A DNA stretch of 64,000 nucleotides from JAQUPP01 sp041649955 (GCA_041649955.1 JBAZMD010000001.1:73529-137528), one strand, 5' to 3'. Shown: positions 43,800 to 51,031, counted from the stretch's first letter. Notes: generated by a model not told the origin, from the sequence alone. Numbers and translations are program-made.

Positions 43800-45041
43800 T
43801 TACTCATAACGCAAAGCTTCAATCGGATTTTTCAAAGATGCTCGGCGAGCCGGATAAATTCCAAAAACTAAACCGACAAAAGCCGACACTCCCAAACCAA
43901 GTAAGGCGCCGGAAACAGGAAAAGCAAAAGTCCAATTCAAAGCCATTATTTTTGACAAAATCAATGAAATCAAAAACGAAAAACCCGCTCCCAAAAGAAT
44001 GCCGATGATTCCGCCGATAATGGTCAGCATCATAGATTCTATTAAAAACTGGCTTAAAATATCCTGATTGGTCGCGCCCAAAGCTTTGCGCAAACCGATT
44101 TCGTGAGTTCTTTCCGTTACCGAAACCAACATTATATTCATAATTCCGACCCCGCCGACAATCAGAGAAATAGCGGCCATGGCTGTCAAAAAAAGAGTCA
44201 AGGTATTCATTACTGTTCCAACCATTTCCATTACTTGAGCTTGGGTTTCAAGAAAAAAATCGTCTTTGTCCGGATCGGTAATATTGTGATTATTGCGCAA
44301 AGTTATTTTAATATCTTCTATCGTCCGATCAACATTTTTTTCTTCATCAACTTCCACGACAAGACGATTATAATATTTAATGCCGAAAATATATTGCTGA
44401 GCGGTTGAATAAGGAACGATTAAAGCGTCGTCAAAACTGATAAAAGAAAATTGTCCTTTTTTCGGAAGAACGCCGATAATGCGCAAATTCTGATTTTTAA
44501 CTTTTATTTTTTGGCCCAAAACTTGTTCGTCAGTTTCAAATAATTTTTCTTTTATTTTTGAACCGATAATCACTACGGCTGATTTGGAAGCGATTTCTTC
44601 GTCAGTAAAAAGGCGCCCTTCTTCCGGATAAATATCATAAATTTGAGCGAAAAAATTATTAACGCCGAAAATCGTAGTTTGATGAATTTTATTTTCCCGA
44701 GTGGCCGATTCCGAACCGAAAACTATGGGCATAATTTTGGCCAGATGCGGCACGTTTGATTTTTTTTGCAAATCTTCCACATCTTTATTTTTTAACGAGT
44801 CGGTAAAAGTGTTAAGCGAATCAGTCATACCGCTGGGCTGGCGGCCCGGAGCAATGGCAATCGTTTTGGAACCCATGCTTTGAATCTGCCCTAAAATTAA
44901 ATTTTGCGCCCCTCTCCCCAAAGACATGACCAAAATAATAGCCGTAATGCCGATGACAATACCTAAAATAGTCAAGAATGATCTTGATTTATTTGTTTTC
45001 AATCCGGTTAAAGATGTTTTGATGCTGTATTTTATGTTCAT
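43800..45041 (-). CDS. MacB/FtsX-type ABC transporter permease
   Basis: A 413-residue permease with a first membrane helix (about 22-43), a MacB-type periplasmic-core domain (about 45-250) and three more helices forming the FtsX domain (about 280-410), containing GGVGIMNIMLVSVTERT and the ERTHEIGLRKALGA coupling segment. It pairs with the ATPase encoded 3 bases upstream. Type VII ABC systems of this kind push substrates across the membrane by mechanotransmission. In a cell lacking an outer membrane, a MacB/HlyD pair may export peptides or lipoproteins to the wall. Confidence 0.93.
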   Translation of the reverse strand: MNIKYSIKTSLTGLKTNKSRSFLTILGIVIGITAIILVMSLGRGAQNLILGQIQSMGSKTIAIAPGRQPSGMTDSLNTFTDSLKNKDVEDLQKKSNVPHLAKIMPIVFGSESATRENKIHQTTIFGVNNFFAQIYDIYPEEGRLFTDEEIASKSAVVIIGSKIKEKLFETDEQVLGQKIKVKNQNLRIIGVLPKKGQFSFISFDDALIVPYSTAQQYIFGIKYYNRLVVEVDEEKNVDRTIEDIKITLRNNHNITDPDKDDFFLETQAQVMEMVGTVMNTLTLFLTAMAAISLIVGGVGIMNIMLVSVTERTHEIGLRKALGATNQDILSQFLIESMMLTIIGGIIGILLGAGFSFLISLILSKIMALNWTFAFPVSGALLGLGVSAFVGLVFGIYPARRASLKNPIEALRYE

Positions 45042-45044
45042 GAT

Positions 45045-45764
45045 TTATTTGCTAAACGAATCCGTAGCTCGACGAGGAGCGCTAACCATTTTATCACTGT
45101 CAATTTGCCCATCCAACATATGAATAATTCTCTGAGCGTGTTCGGCCGTTTGAGTTTCATGGGTGATTAAAATAATTGTCTTGCCTTCTTTCTCATTTAA
45201 TCGCTGAATGATTTCCATAATAATTTGTCCTGATTTTGAATCAAGATTGCCGGTCGGTTCATCGGCAAAAATAACTTGCGGATTATTAATCAAAGCTCTG
45301 GCAATGGCCACTCTTTGTTTTTCTCCGCCGGAAAGCTGCGAAGGCAAATGATTGATTCTATGTGAAAGCCCGACTGACTCAATCGCCTTTTTCGCCATTT
45401 CATTCCAAAGCGATTCTTTAACATCGGAATAAAGAAGGGGTAATTTTACATTTTCCAAAACAGTAGTTCGGCTGAGCAAATTGAAAGTCTGAAAAATAAA
45501 TCCCATTTTTTTATTTCTGACCATGGCTATTTCTTTTTGCGAATAATCGCTGAATGGTTTTCCGTCAAAATAATATTCGCCGCCGGTCGGTTCATCTAAA
45601 AATCCCAAAATATGAAGCAAGGTTGATTTCCCCGAACCCGATGGTCCCATTATCGCCACAAATTGACCCTCTTCTATTTTAAAAGAAGTATCAATCAAGG
45701 CCGGCGTTTCCACGCTGTCCGTATGATAAATTTTTTCCAAATTTTTAACTTCAATTAAAGACAT
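45045..45764 (-). CDS. ABC transporter ATP-binding protein (MacB/LolD type)
   Basis: A 239-residue ATPase with Walker A GPSGSGKST (40-48), Q-loop, signature LSGGEKQRVAIARAL, Walker B VIFADEPTGNLD and H-loop ITHE. It energises the FtsX-type permease encoded next. The 134 bases separating it from the HlyD-like gene hold a repeat-rich inverted repeat but no terminator, so the four genes are still likely one operon. Confidence 0.95.
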   Translation of the reverse strand: MSLIEVKNLEKIYHTDSVETPALIDTSFKIEEGQFVAIMGPSGSGKSTLLHILGFLDEPTGGEYYFDGKPFSDYSQKEIAMVRNKKMGFIFQTFNLLSRTTVLENVKLPLLYSDVKESLWNEMAKKAIESVGLSHRINHLPSQLSGGEKQRVAIARALINNPQVIFADEPTGNLDSKSGQIIMEIIQRLNEKEGKTIILITHETQTAEHAQRIIHMLDGQIDSDKMVSAPRRATDSFSK

Positions 45765-45790
45765 ATTAAAATTTCTAATTTTTAATTTCT

Positions 45791-45891
45791 AATTGACCTA
45801 AATAAATCCCAATGACCAATCAATTCTCAATTTCTAATTTGGGATTTGGAGCTTGGGTCATTATTTAGAAATTAGGTTAATTAGGTCAATT
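45791..45891. repeat. AT-rich inverted repeat inside the exporter operon
   Basis: AATTGACCTAA (45791-45801) and TTAGGTCAATT (45881-45891) are perfect inverted arms. Between them are several copies of AATTTCTAATTT and an AAATCCC/GGGATTT pair. Repeats built from such units are common between CPR genes. Confidence 0.6.
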
Positions 45892-45898
45892 TATGTTA

Positions 45899-47533
45899 TT
45901 ACTTCTGCGAAGTAATAACCTTGTCTCCTTCATTAAGTCCTTTAATAATTTCTATTTCTCCTTCCGAACCGCGCATTCCGGTTTCCACTTCAATTTCTTT
46001 AAATCCATCACCATCAACAATCTTTACTATTTTTTTGCCGTCTTTATCAATAATCGCTCTTTGCGGAACGGCAATAACATTTTCATGTTGAGCGGCAATA
46101 ATATCAATATTGGCTGTCATTCCGGACTTAACTCTTTCATCTTCATTTTTAAATTGAAAATTTGTTTTGTAAGTTGAAACTCCCTCAACCATTGTTTCAG
46201 CCGGATCAATTTTTACCAATTCGGCCTGCCAAACAACGCTTGCGCCATAAGCGTCAAGAGTCACATTAGCCAGATTGCCGATTTTAACTTTGGCAATATC
46301 CGCCTCGGGAATATTTGTTTCAATTTCAAAATTTTTATCGCTCATTATTCCAACCATCACGGTATTGGCCATAACAAATTCTCCTACTTTGGCTTCTTGT
46401 TTAGTGATCACGCCTGCAATCGGCGAACGCAAAATTAGTTTTTCCATTTGAACTCTGGTATTTTCCACGCTTGCTTCAGCTTGATTAATTTTTGCTTGCT
46501 GCGAAACAACATTGGCCTCGGCTTGTTTTACTTGAAATTTTTGAGAATCAATTTGTTCTTTAATTGTTCCCGCCTTGCTTAAAATAAGCTCTTGCTCCGC
46601 CAAATTAAGACTTGACTGAGCGGTTTTAAGTCCTTCTTCCGCGGCGCTTAAATTAACGACTGCCGTATTCATATTTGTTCTGGCGATTGAAGTATTTGAT
46701 TTATAAGTATCAATTGTCGTTTGTGAAATTCCTGAAATCGCCGGCGTTAAACCGTTAACCACATTGGCGATTTGTTCTAGAAAAGAATTGATTTGATCTA
46801 AGTTTTTTTCAGCCTGAGATGAATAAATATCAAAATCGCTTGAAGCGGAAATTTTATTTAAAGAATCATTCCAATCAATCAGCATATTTTCAATTAACAT
46901 CCTGTCTTGTTCAAGTTTTATTTCTAAACTGAAATTATTCAATGAAAAATTAAATTGCGGATCTGAGGTAGTCGGATCATCAAACATTTGGTCAATTTTA
47001 TTTTTAATTGAATCATCTGATTTTGTGTAAGCATCTTTTAATTTATCAATCAAATCGTTTTTGGCGTTTGCCAAAGATATTTTGGCATTTGCCACTTTGA
47101 TTTCTTGAACCTGAATTTCTTCTATTCTTGTGCCGCTTTCCATTTCAGTCAATTTTGATTTTTGCGAGTCAAGCGCGGCTTGATATTGACTAAGCTGGGC
47201 TTGGGCACTTTCCAAATTGGCTTGGTTTTGATGAAGTTCGGTTAAAACTTCCGTACTATCAAGTTTAACCAATACTTTTCCTTTTTCTATTTTATCGCCG
47301 ATTTTTACGTTAATTTCAATTACTTTGCCGTTTTTTTCAAAAGCCAGATCAACTGTTTCCACGGGCTTAATATGACCGGTAACACTGACTTCTTGAATAA
47401 TATTTTGCTTGCTCAGTGTTATGGATTCAAATTGCTGTTTCTGCGGCCGGCGCGAAATAATAAAACCGCCGATCGCCAAAATAATAATGACTATTAAAAT
47501 GATTAATTTTTTGTTTAATTTGGGTAAATGCAT
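45899..47533 (-). CDS. HlyD/MacA-like membrane fusion protein
   Basis: A 544-residue adaptor with an N-terminal membrane anchor (about 8-25), half of a lipoyl-like domain (VSVTGHIKPVETVDLAF), a long coiled-coil hairpin (about 95-370) that is larger than in MacA, the other half of the lipoyl domain (LRSPIAGVITKQEAKVGEFV), a beta barrel and a membrane-proximal domain. It partners the ABC ATPase and permease downstream. No TolC-type partner is visible. Confidence 0.92.
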   Translation of the reverse strand: MHLPKLNKKLIILIVIIILAIGGFIISRRPQKQQFESITLSKQNIIQEVSVTGHIKPVETVDLAFEKNGKVIEINVKIGDKIEKGKVLVKLDSTEVLTELHQNQANLESAQAQLSQYQAALDSQKSKLTEMESGTRIEEIQVQEIKVANAKISLANAKNDLIDKLKDAYTKSDDSIKNKIDQMFDDPTTSDPQFNFSLNNFSLEIKLEQDRMLIENMLIDWNDSLNKISASSDFDIYSSQAEKNLDQINSFLEQIANVVNGLTPAISGISQTTIDTYKSNTSIARTNMNTAVVNLSAAEEGLKTAQSSLNLAEQELILSKAGTIKEQIDSQKFQVKQAEANVVSQQAKINQAEASVENTRVQMEKLILRSPIAGVITKQEAKVGEFVMANTVMVGIMSDKNFEIETNIPEADIAKVKIGNLANVTLDAYGASVVWQAELVKIDPAETMVEGVSTYKTNFQFKNEDERVKSGMTANIDIIAAQHENVIAVPQRAIIDKDGKKIVKIVDGDGFKEIEVETGMRGSEGEIEIIKGLNEGDKVITSQK

Positions 47534-47551
47534 ATTTTATTTATTTGTTAA

Positions 47552-47788
47552 TTATTTAATTAATTCTGTTAATTTATCAAGTTTTTTATGAAACACGGAA
47601 ACAATCTTGCCGAATTGATTGCTCGGAATAAGAATTATTGTTTCTGCCGGAGTCAAAAAAGCCACCAGCTTATCGCCGCTTTTTATTTTCAATTTTTTGC
47701 GGATTTCGGCCGGAACTACAATCTGTCCCCGTTCGCCGACTGTGGCGGTATCAAAACAAATTATGCTTTCAAAAAAATCTTTTTTCAT
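47552..47788 (-). CDS. AbrB/MazE-family transcriptional regulator
   Basis: A 78-residue protein with an N-terminal SpoVT-AbrB swapped-hairpin domain (ATVGERGQIVVPAEIRKKLKI, residues about 15-35, read in parts) and a helical tail. These proteins bind DNA as dimers. First gene of the exporter operon, 19 bases before the HlyD-like gene, so autoregulation is likely. Its operator may be the inverted repeat abutting the promoter. Confidence 0.88.
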   Translation of the reverse strand: MKKDFFESIICFDTATVGERGQIVVPAEIRKKLKIKSGDKLVAFLTPAETIILIPSNQFGKIVSVFHKKLDKLTELIK

Positions 47789-47838
47789 AAATTTTTATAT
47801 TAAATAATATGATTTATATGATACTTCATACAAATCAT

Positions 47839-47866
47839 ATTATAGCTAATCTAAAATCTTCGTCAA
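47839..47866 (-). promoter_or_regulatory. Promoter of the abrB-hlyD-ABC operon
   Basis: TTGACG (47861-47866), 16-base spacer ending in AGC, and TATAAT (47839-47844). The foldback element starts at the next base, 47867. Confidence 0.8.
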
Positions 47867-47981
47867 CCCCCACACCAAACTTAGCGCTTGATTTACATAT
47901 TATAAAAGTCGTAAGACGGAAGCCGCTTCGCTCTTATCTCTTCATATTAAAAAAGCCTTACGTTGAGTTGTGGTGTGGGGG
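47867..47981. repeat. Foldback element abutting the exporter-operon -35
   Basis: CCCCCACACCA (47867-47877) and TGGTGTGGGGG (47971-47981) are perfect 11-bp inverted arms; a short inner stem CGTAAG/CTTACG (47910-47915 with 47957-47962) leaves a longer loop on the left. Confidence 0.65.
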
Positions 47982-48028
47982 TCAACCCCTCTGTGGACAA
48001 ATTACAAATAACTCTAACAAAATAAATA

Positions 48029-48055
48029 GGGGTGAGAGAACTTGTCTCACACCCC
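48029..48055 (-). terminator. Terminator of the micro-ORF transcript
   Basis: 11-bp stem GGGGTGAGAGA/TCTCACACCCC with one mismatch and a 5-base loop; followed on the minus strand by TATTTATTTTG. Confidence 0.65.
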
Positions 48056-48101
48056 CCTGGAGGATAACAGTGTATAAAGCTGTTATATCGATATTAGTGT
48101 T

Positions 48102-48131
48102 TTAAGGCGGTATTCCCCTATAATGGGACAT
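48102..48131 (-). CDS. Micro-ORF 2 (9 residues)
   Basis: ATG follows AGGAGG by 5 bases and encodes MSHYRGIPP then TAA. The ribosome site is ideal. It may be a regulatory leader peptide or a short peptide product; translation is not proven. Confidence 0.35.
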   Translation of the reverse strand: MSHYRGIPP

Positions 48132-48198
48132 GAGGACCTCCTATTTTTAGCAATTTAGGTAGCGCTCAAATTTGATCCCTTTCAGGATCTGGCTAGCG

Positions 48199-48216
48199 CT
48201 AAGCCATTGCTTTCAT
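48199..48216 (-). CDS. Micro-ORF 1 (5 residues)
   Basis: ATG follows AAAGGAGG with a 7-base gap and encodes MKAMA then TAG. It overlaps the start of the nested hairpin, so ribosomes on it could control the fold. Confidence 0.35.
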   Translation of the reverse strand: MKAMA

Positions 48217-48249
48217 AAAAACCACCTCCTTTATATTATGATATAAACG

Positions 48250-48277
48250 AGTATATCACATTTTAAAATTTTGTCAA
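48250..48277 (-). promoter_or_regulatory. Promoter of the micro-ORF transcript
   Basis: TTGACA (48272-48277), 16-base spacer and TATACT (48250-48255). Confidence 0.75.
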
Positions 48278-48283
48278 CTCTTT

Positions 48284-48685
48284 TTATTTAATTTTATCCA
48301 CATTTCCATTGAGAATAATCGGTTTCATCGCTTCTATTTCATCCGTATAATTCATTTTGGGAATCTGGTTTAATAAAAATATCTTTTTATTCAAGATATG
48401 CGCAAAAGCCATTTCTATCAAACTATTGCCGCCGATATAATTTTTAATACCTTGCTTGTCTTTATTAATAACCAGTATCGCGTCGCACTTTTTTATTTCT
48501 TCAAAATATTCTTTAAAAACATCACCTTCAATTTTTGACCATTTATCTTCATGATTAACTTCACCCTCGGCGTATTTTAAAATATCCTTTGGTGCAATCG
48601 CAATTAATCCTTTTGCTTCAAGGATTTTTTGAGTTTCCAATATTTCTTTTGAAAAGGCAATACTGCCGCAAATCGCAATTTTCAT
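48284..48685 (-). CDS. Nucleoside 2-deoxyribosyltransferase-like Rossmann protein
   Basis: A 133-residue protein beginning MKIAICGSIAFSKEIL, with a Rossmann-like fold and the patterns CDAILVINKDKQGIKNYIGG and SLIEMAFAHILNKKIFLLN seen in the nucleoside deoxyribosyltransferase/MazG-linked family, which usually acts on nucleotides. The reaction is not assigned. I start it at 48685 because an upstream reading from 48781 would translate a foldback element and its promoter. The start falls seven bases after the -10, so the mRNA should be leaderless. Confidence 0.75.
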   Translation of the reverse strand: MKIAICGSIAFSKEILETQKILEAKGLIAIAPKDILKYAEGEVNHEDKWSKIEGDVFKEYFEEIKKCDAILVINKDKQGIKNYIGGNSLIEMAFAHILNKKIFLLNQIPKMNYTDEIEAMKPIILNGNVDKIK

Positions 48686-48691
48686 ATTTTT

Positions 48692-48719
48692 AGTATAATA
48701 TTTTTTAAAATTATGTCCA
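48692..48719 (-). promoter_or_regulatory. Promoter of the deoxyribosyltransferase-like gene
   Basis: TGGACA (48714-48719), 16-base spacer, TATACT (48692-48697), then AAAAAT and the ATG. Its -35 abuts the foldback at 48720. Confidence 0.65.
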
Positions 48720-48777
48720 CCCCACCACCAAGAAATTATACTTCGCGTTAAAAAAATATAATTTCTAGGTGGCGGGG
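48720..48777. repeat. Foldback hairpin abutting a -35
   Basis: CCCCACCACCA-AGAAATTATA (48720-48740) and its right arm (48757-48777) match at 19 of 21 positions with a 16-base loop. The arm resembles the 13620 element (CCCCACCACA then GAAATTAT). Confidence 0.8.
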
Positions 48778-48792
48778 TCAATAAAAAAAATT

Positions 48793-48824
48793 GGGTGCAG
48801 ACTAGTCAAACTAGTTCTGCACCC
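48793..48824 (-). terminator. Terminator of the 137-residue secreted protein gene
   Basis: 14-bp stem GGGTGCAGACTAGT/ACTAGT-T-CTGCACCC with one bulge, followed by AA and eight T on the minus strand. Confidence 0.9.
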
Positions 48825-48831
48825 TGATATG

Positions 48832-49245
48832 TTATATACTCGCTATTTGGATATTTAGCTCTTCCTGTTGTCTTCTTAGTGTGTCTCTAGCTTGAAAAAC
48901 TAGAGAATTCTTATCTTCAATTCTAACCTTATTCAAAGATAAAGTTGAAGAGTTCTCAACAGAATTGACCGGTTTTACTATATTCACCTTTAGAATATTG
49001 AATTCGATTTTTCCAATCTCTTTTTTTACCGGTTTTACTAAAACCTGCGAAACTAATTCAACGGGCTGAGCAACGGTAGATAAATCATTATTACTTATCT
49101 CTATACTCATCGGCAATACTTCTGGCATTGTTGTTACCTTGCTTACAACCGGTGTAAATTTGTTTTCCAAATTTGTAGTAGAAGCATAAGCTCCTATGGC
49201 AGTAAACACAACAACAACTAACAGAATTTTTTGAAATTTATTCAT
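48832..49245 (-). CDS. Small secreted unknown protein
   Basis: A 137-residue protein with a clear signal peptide (ILLVVVVFTAIGAYAS, about 6-22), then a V/K/E/S/N-rich region with two similar strand-rich segments and a helical end. No cysteines after the signal peptide. Not recognised. Strong Shine-Dalgarno (GGAGG), consensus promoter and terminator indicate a well-expressed single gene. Confidence 0.65.
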   Translation of the reverse strand: MNKFQKILLVVVVFTAIGAYASTTNLENKFTPVVSKVTTMPEVLPMSIEISNNDLSTVAQPVELVSQVLVKPVKKEIGKIEFNILKVNIVKPVNSVENSSTLSLNKVRIEDKNSLVFQARDTLRRQQEELNIQIASI

Positions 49246-49334
49246 TTAAGACCTCCCGTCTTATTAGTTTTGCGAATCCTTTCTTTTTAGCCCGGATTCG
49301 CTTCGGCTATTTACAAAGAACTATTGTGTTATAT

Positions 49335-49362
49335 ATAATAGCATATTTTTGAATTTTGTCAA
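49335..49362 (-). promoter_or_regulatory. Promoter of the 48832-49245 gene
   Basis: TTGACA (49357-49362), 16-base spacer ending TGC, TATTAT (49335-49340); the -35 abuts the foldback at 49363. Confidence 0.85.
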
Positions 49363-49512
49363 CCCCCTCACATGTGGAAAACCATAAAGGGCATACTGTC
49401 TTTCGTTTTTTTATATATACACTGATTTTATCTTATCTATATGCTTATTTTTAACTTTATGCCTATTAAACTGTAATTTCCAAGAAAGACAATGGTTTTC
49501 CTTGTGAGGGGG
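49363..49512. repeat. Foldback element abutting a -35
   Basis: Outer arms 49363-49385 (CCCCCTCACA..GGAAAACCAT) and 49492-49512, inner stem TGTCTTTC/GAAAGACA (49397-49404 with 49484-49491) stacked directly on the right arm, and a one-sided 11-base bulge (49386-49396). Same design as 13620 and 25217 although the inner sequences differ. Confidence 0.75.
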
Positions 49513-49540
49513 CCAAGAGCAAATTTGGGGATAAATAAAA

Positions 49541-49558
49541 GGGGCGATTTCTCGCCCC
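49541..49558 (-). terminator. Terminator of the 147-residue unknown gene
   Basis: 7-bp G/C stem GGGGCGA/TCGCCCC with a 4-base loop followed by TTTTATTTAT on the minus strand. Confidence 0.8.
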
Positions 49559-49579
49559 CCGTTTAAATACTTACTATTC

Positions 49580-50023
49580 CTATTCTTTTAGCTTCTTCAT
49601 CCATGCCTTTAAACATTCTTCTACTTTTGGAAAGTCCTGAAACGTTGTGTTATCAGGACAGGAGATAATAATGACCATACTCTTACGTTCTATGACCGGA
49701 TGCACCAGAACGCACATATCTTCCATGTCAAAGATGTTAAATTGATCATTATCAATATCCCCAACATTTACATATGAAGCTGTCTTCCTGTGCTGCTTAT
49801 ACTGAAAAGTAAGAATAATGCCGGTATCTCGCGCAACTTTAGGATTTAAAACTTCATAATCCATTATCTCTTCAATTTTCTCGGCTCCATAGAACATCAA
49901 CTTGCCCACTTTTATTTTCCGCTGCTCTAATAAAATATATTTAAGCGCGGGAATATTATTCAGCTCCTCATCTATCTTTTCCGAATCTACTAATACATTA
50001 TTCACTGCTGTTGTTGCGCCCAT
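49580..50023 (-). CDS. Unknown cytosolic protein
   Basis: A 147-residue acidic alpha/beta protein with no signal peptide. Strands around MVIIISCP and AWMKKLKE at the C-terminus give no family I recognise. It has a very G-rich ribosome site (GGGGGGC), a promoter with a perfect TATAAT and its own terminator. Confidence 0.6.
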   Translation of the reverse strand: MGATTAVNNVLVDSEKIDEELNNIPALKYILLEQRKIKVGKLMFYGAEKIEEIMDYEVLNPKVARDTGIILTFQYKQHRKTASYVNVGDIDNDQFNIFDMEDMCVLVHPVIERKSMVIIISCPDNTTFQDFPKVEECLKAWMKKLKE

Positions 50024-50077
50024 TATTGCCCCCCCCTTTTTTTTCTATTCAACGAACTTTAATTTTTATATGTTTTA

Positions 50078-50105
50078 ATTATAGCATATTTTTGATTTTT
50101 GTCAA
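50078..50105 (-). promoter_or_regulatory. Promoter of the 49580-50023 gene
   Basis: TTGACA (50100-50105), 16-base spacer ending TGC, and TATAAT (50078-50083). Confidence 0.88.
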
Positions 50106-50114
50106 TAGATTGAA

Positions 50115-50147
50115 AAAAGGCGCTTAATTATTTAATTAATACGCCTT
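50115..50147 (-). terminator. Terminator overlapping the end of the 69-residue gene
   Basis: AAGGCG..TTAATTA/TAATTAA..CGCCTT stem, with TTTTTTC after it on the minus strand. The left half includes the last codons of the gene. Confidence 0.7.
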
Positions 50148-50345
50148 CTTATTCATACAGGCCTCCAAGATTTCTCTGAATGTCCTTTTATCCGATTTAT
50201 CCGCATTGGGACAATGAGAAATTGGTTCTATTGGTAAAATTCCTAATCCCCTTAAAGTTTTCCTAACCTCATCCGCTTTAATCGCAGAATTGGGATTAGT
50301 AGGAATCTGCCAATAACCTGGATGGTTATTATCAAAAATGTCCAT
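50136..50345 (-). CDS. Small unknown protein
   Basis: A 69-residue polar protein with two cysteines (HCPN and EACMN), an N-terminal aromatic/proline segment (HPGYWQIP) and a helical centre. Not recognised. It has a good Shine-Dalgarno (AAGGAGG) and a promoter divergent from the beta-barrel-like gene. Confidence 0.55.
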   Translation of the reverse strand: MDIFDNNHPGYWQIPTNPNSAIKADEVRKTLRGLGILPIEPISHCPNADKSDKRTFREILEACMNKKAY

Positions 50346-50365
50346 TTTTCCTCCTTTATATTAAT

Positions 50366-50393
50366 AGCATAGCATAAAATTGAGAAATGTCAA
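50366..50393 (-). promoter_or_regulatory. Promoter of the 50136-50345 gene
   Basis: TTGACA (50388-50393), 16-base spacer ending TGC, TATGCT (50366-50371). The AGTTAAATTTAACT palindrome (50397-50410) lies just upstream. Confidence 0.65.
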
Positions 50394-50396
50394 GAT

Positions 50397-50410
50397 AGTT
50401 AAATTTAACT
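50397..50410. promoter_or_regulatory. 14-bp perfect palindrome between divergent promoters
   Basis: AGTTAAATTTAACT, four bases upstream of the minus-strand -35. Operator-like. Confidence 0.45.
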
Positions 50411-50433
50411 GTAATTTTCAGAAAAATAATAAT

Positions 50434-50445
50434 CCCCATATGGGG
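50434..50445. promoter_or_regulatory. 12-bp perfect palindrome upstream of a plus-strand -35
   Basis: CCCCATATGGGG ends two bases before TTGACA. It echoes the C-run/G-run foldbacks that abut other -35 boxes, in miniature. Confidence 0.45.
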
Positions 50446-50447
50446 AC

Positions 50448-50476
50448 TTGACAAAAATCGGAAAATATGATATTTT
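50448..50476 (+). promoter_or_regulatory. Promoter of the beta-barrel-like gene
   Basis: TTGACA (50448-50453), 17-base spacer, TATTTT (50471-50476). Confidence 0.8.
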
Positions 50477-50546
50477 AAATGTATATAAATCAGTTATTTG
50501 AAAACCAAAAAAAAGTAAGAAGTAAAGAAAGAAGGAGGAGGTGAAC

Positions 50547-51023
50547 ATGTTTAATTTATTGGTGGCAGCAATGCTTATAGCCGCTCCCAAGACATATACA
50601 GTTCAAGGGGGTCCGGGACTTAGTTGCGACGGTTTCATATTTAGGGGTTCGGTAGACTACGGAAAGGTTGGTCTACAAATTTCGGAGTCCATATATTACA
50701 ACATCGAGAAGAGTTACAACTTTCTTCACAGAGCAGAGTTCAGAACACTGCTTACCGGGACTGATTGTGACTATTTCTTTGTAGGGGGAGCTATCAATGA
50801 AACCAAAGGAAAGATTCCTACTACTGGTGTGGGAATAAGTGCCGGAGTGGGAGGTAGATTCACTTCTTGGTTCATTATAGAAGTGGGTCTTATCTGGGAA
50901 GTGTTCGGGGAATTCGGCGGAACATACAAATATGTATGTGACCGCAATTCATTTGATAACTCATCCAGTAATAAATCAAAGTACGGTTGCATTTTCAATG
51001 TAACTGTTCCTCTGATAAGGTGA
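50547..51023 (+). CDS. Secreted beta-rich protein, possibly barrel-like
   Basis: A 158-residue protein with a short signal-like N-terminus (FNLLVAAMLIAA) and then alternating hydrophobic/polar beta-strand patterns with G and aromatic residues (TGVGISAGVGGRF, WFIIEVGLIWEVFGEFGG), ending in an R. It resembles a small outer-membrane barrel, which would be unexpected in a CPR cell. Four cysteines could form disulfides. Start placed at ATG 50547 because GGAGGAGG lies 5 bases before it; a GTG at 50541 would overlap the ribosome site. Not recognised. Confidence 0.6.
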   Translation: MFNLLVAAMLIAAPKTYTVQGGPGLSCDGFIFRGSVDYGKVGLQISESIYYNIEKSYNFLHRAEFRTLLTGTDCDYFFVGGAINETKGKIPTTGVGISAGVGGRFTSWFIIEVGLIWEVFGEFGGTYKYVCDRNSFDNSSSNKSKYGCIFNVTVPLIR

Positions 51024-51031
51024 GAATTTTA

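Larger units (their letters stand above)
48025..48243 (-). ncRNA. Candidate small structured transcript with two micro-ORFs
   Basis: A promoter (48250-48277) and terminator (48029-48055) bound about 215 bases. Inside are a 5-codon and a 9-codon ORF, each with a strong Shine-Dalgarno, a nested hairpin AGCGCT..GATCC/GGATC..AGCGCT between them, a hairpin ATAACAG/CTGTTAT after the second, and a CCTCC that could pair with either ribosome site. No known RNA family is recognised. Confidence 0.5.
47789..48283. other. Intergenic region: exporter promoter, foldback and a small transcript
   Basis: No ordinary protein gene. It holds the exporter-operon promoter, a foldback element, and a promoter-to-terminator unit of about 220 bases with two micro-ORFs, each described separately. 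Confidence 0.6.
49246..49579. other. Intergenic region with promoter, foldback and terminator
   Basis: No protein gene. From left to right: leader, consensus promoter (49335-49362), foldback element (49363-49512) and the terminator of the gene upstream (49541-49558). Confidence 0.6.

Noticed and set aside
47809..48105. Plus-strand reading frame across the exporter promoter region
   Set aside because: It runs through a foldback element, two promoters and a terminator, with no ribosome site.
48284..48781. Longer start (48781) for the deoxyribosyltransferase-like gene
   Set aside because: The extra residues come from a foldback hairpin and the gene's own promoter.
13620..49512. Foldback elements as integron attC sites
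   Set aside because: They lack the paired RYYYAAC and GTTRRRY core sites, and no integrase gene is present. Some are better explained as promoter-linked hairpins.
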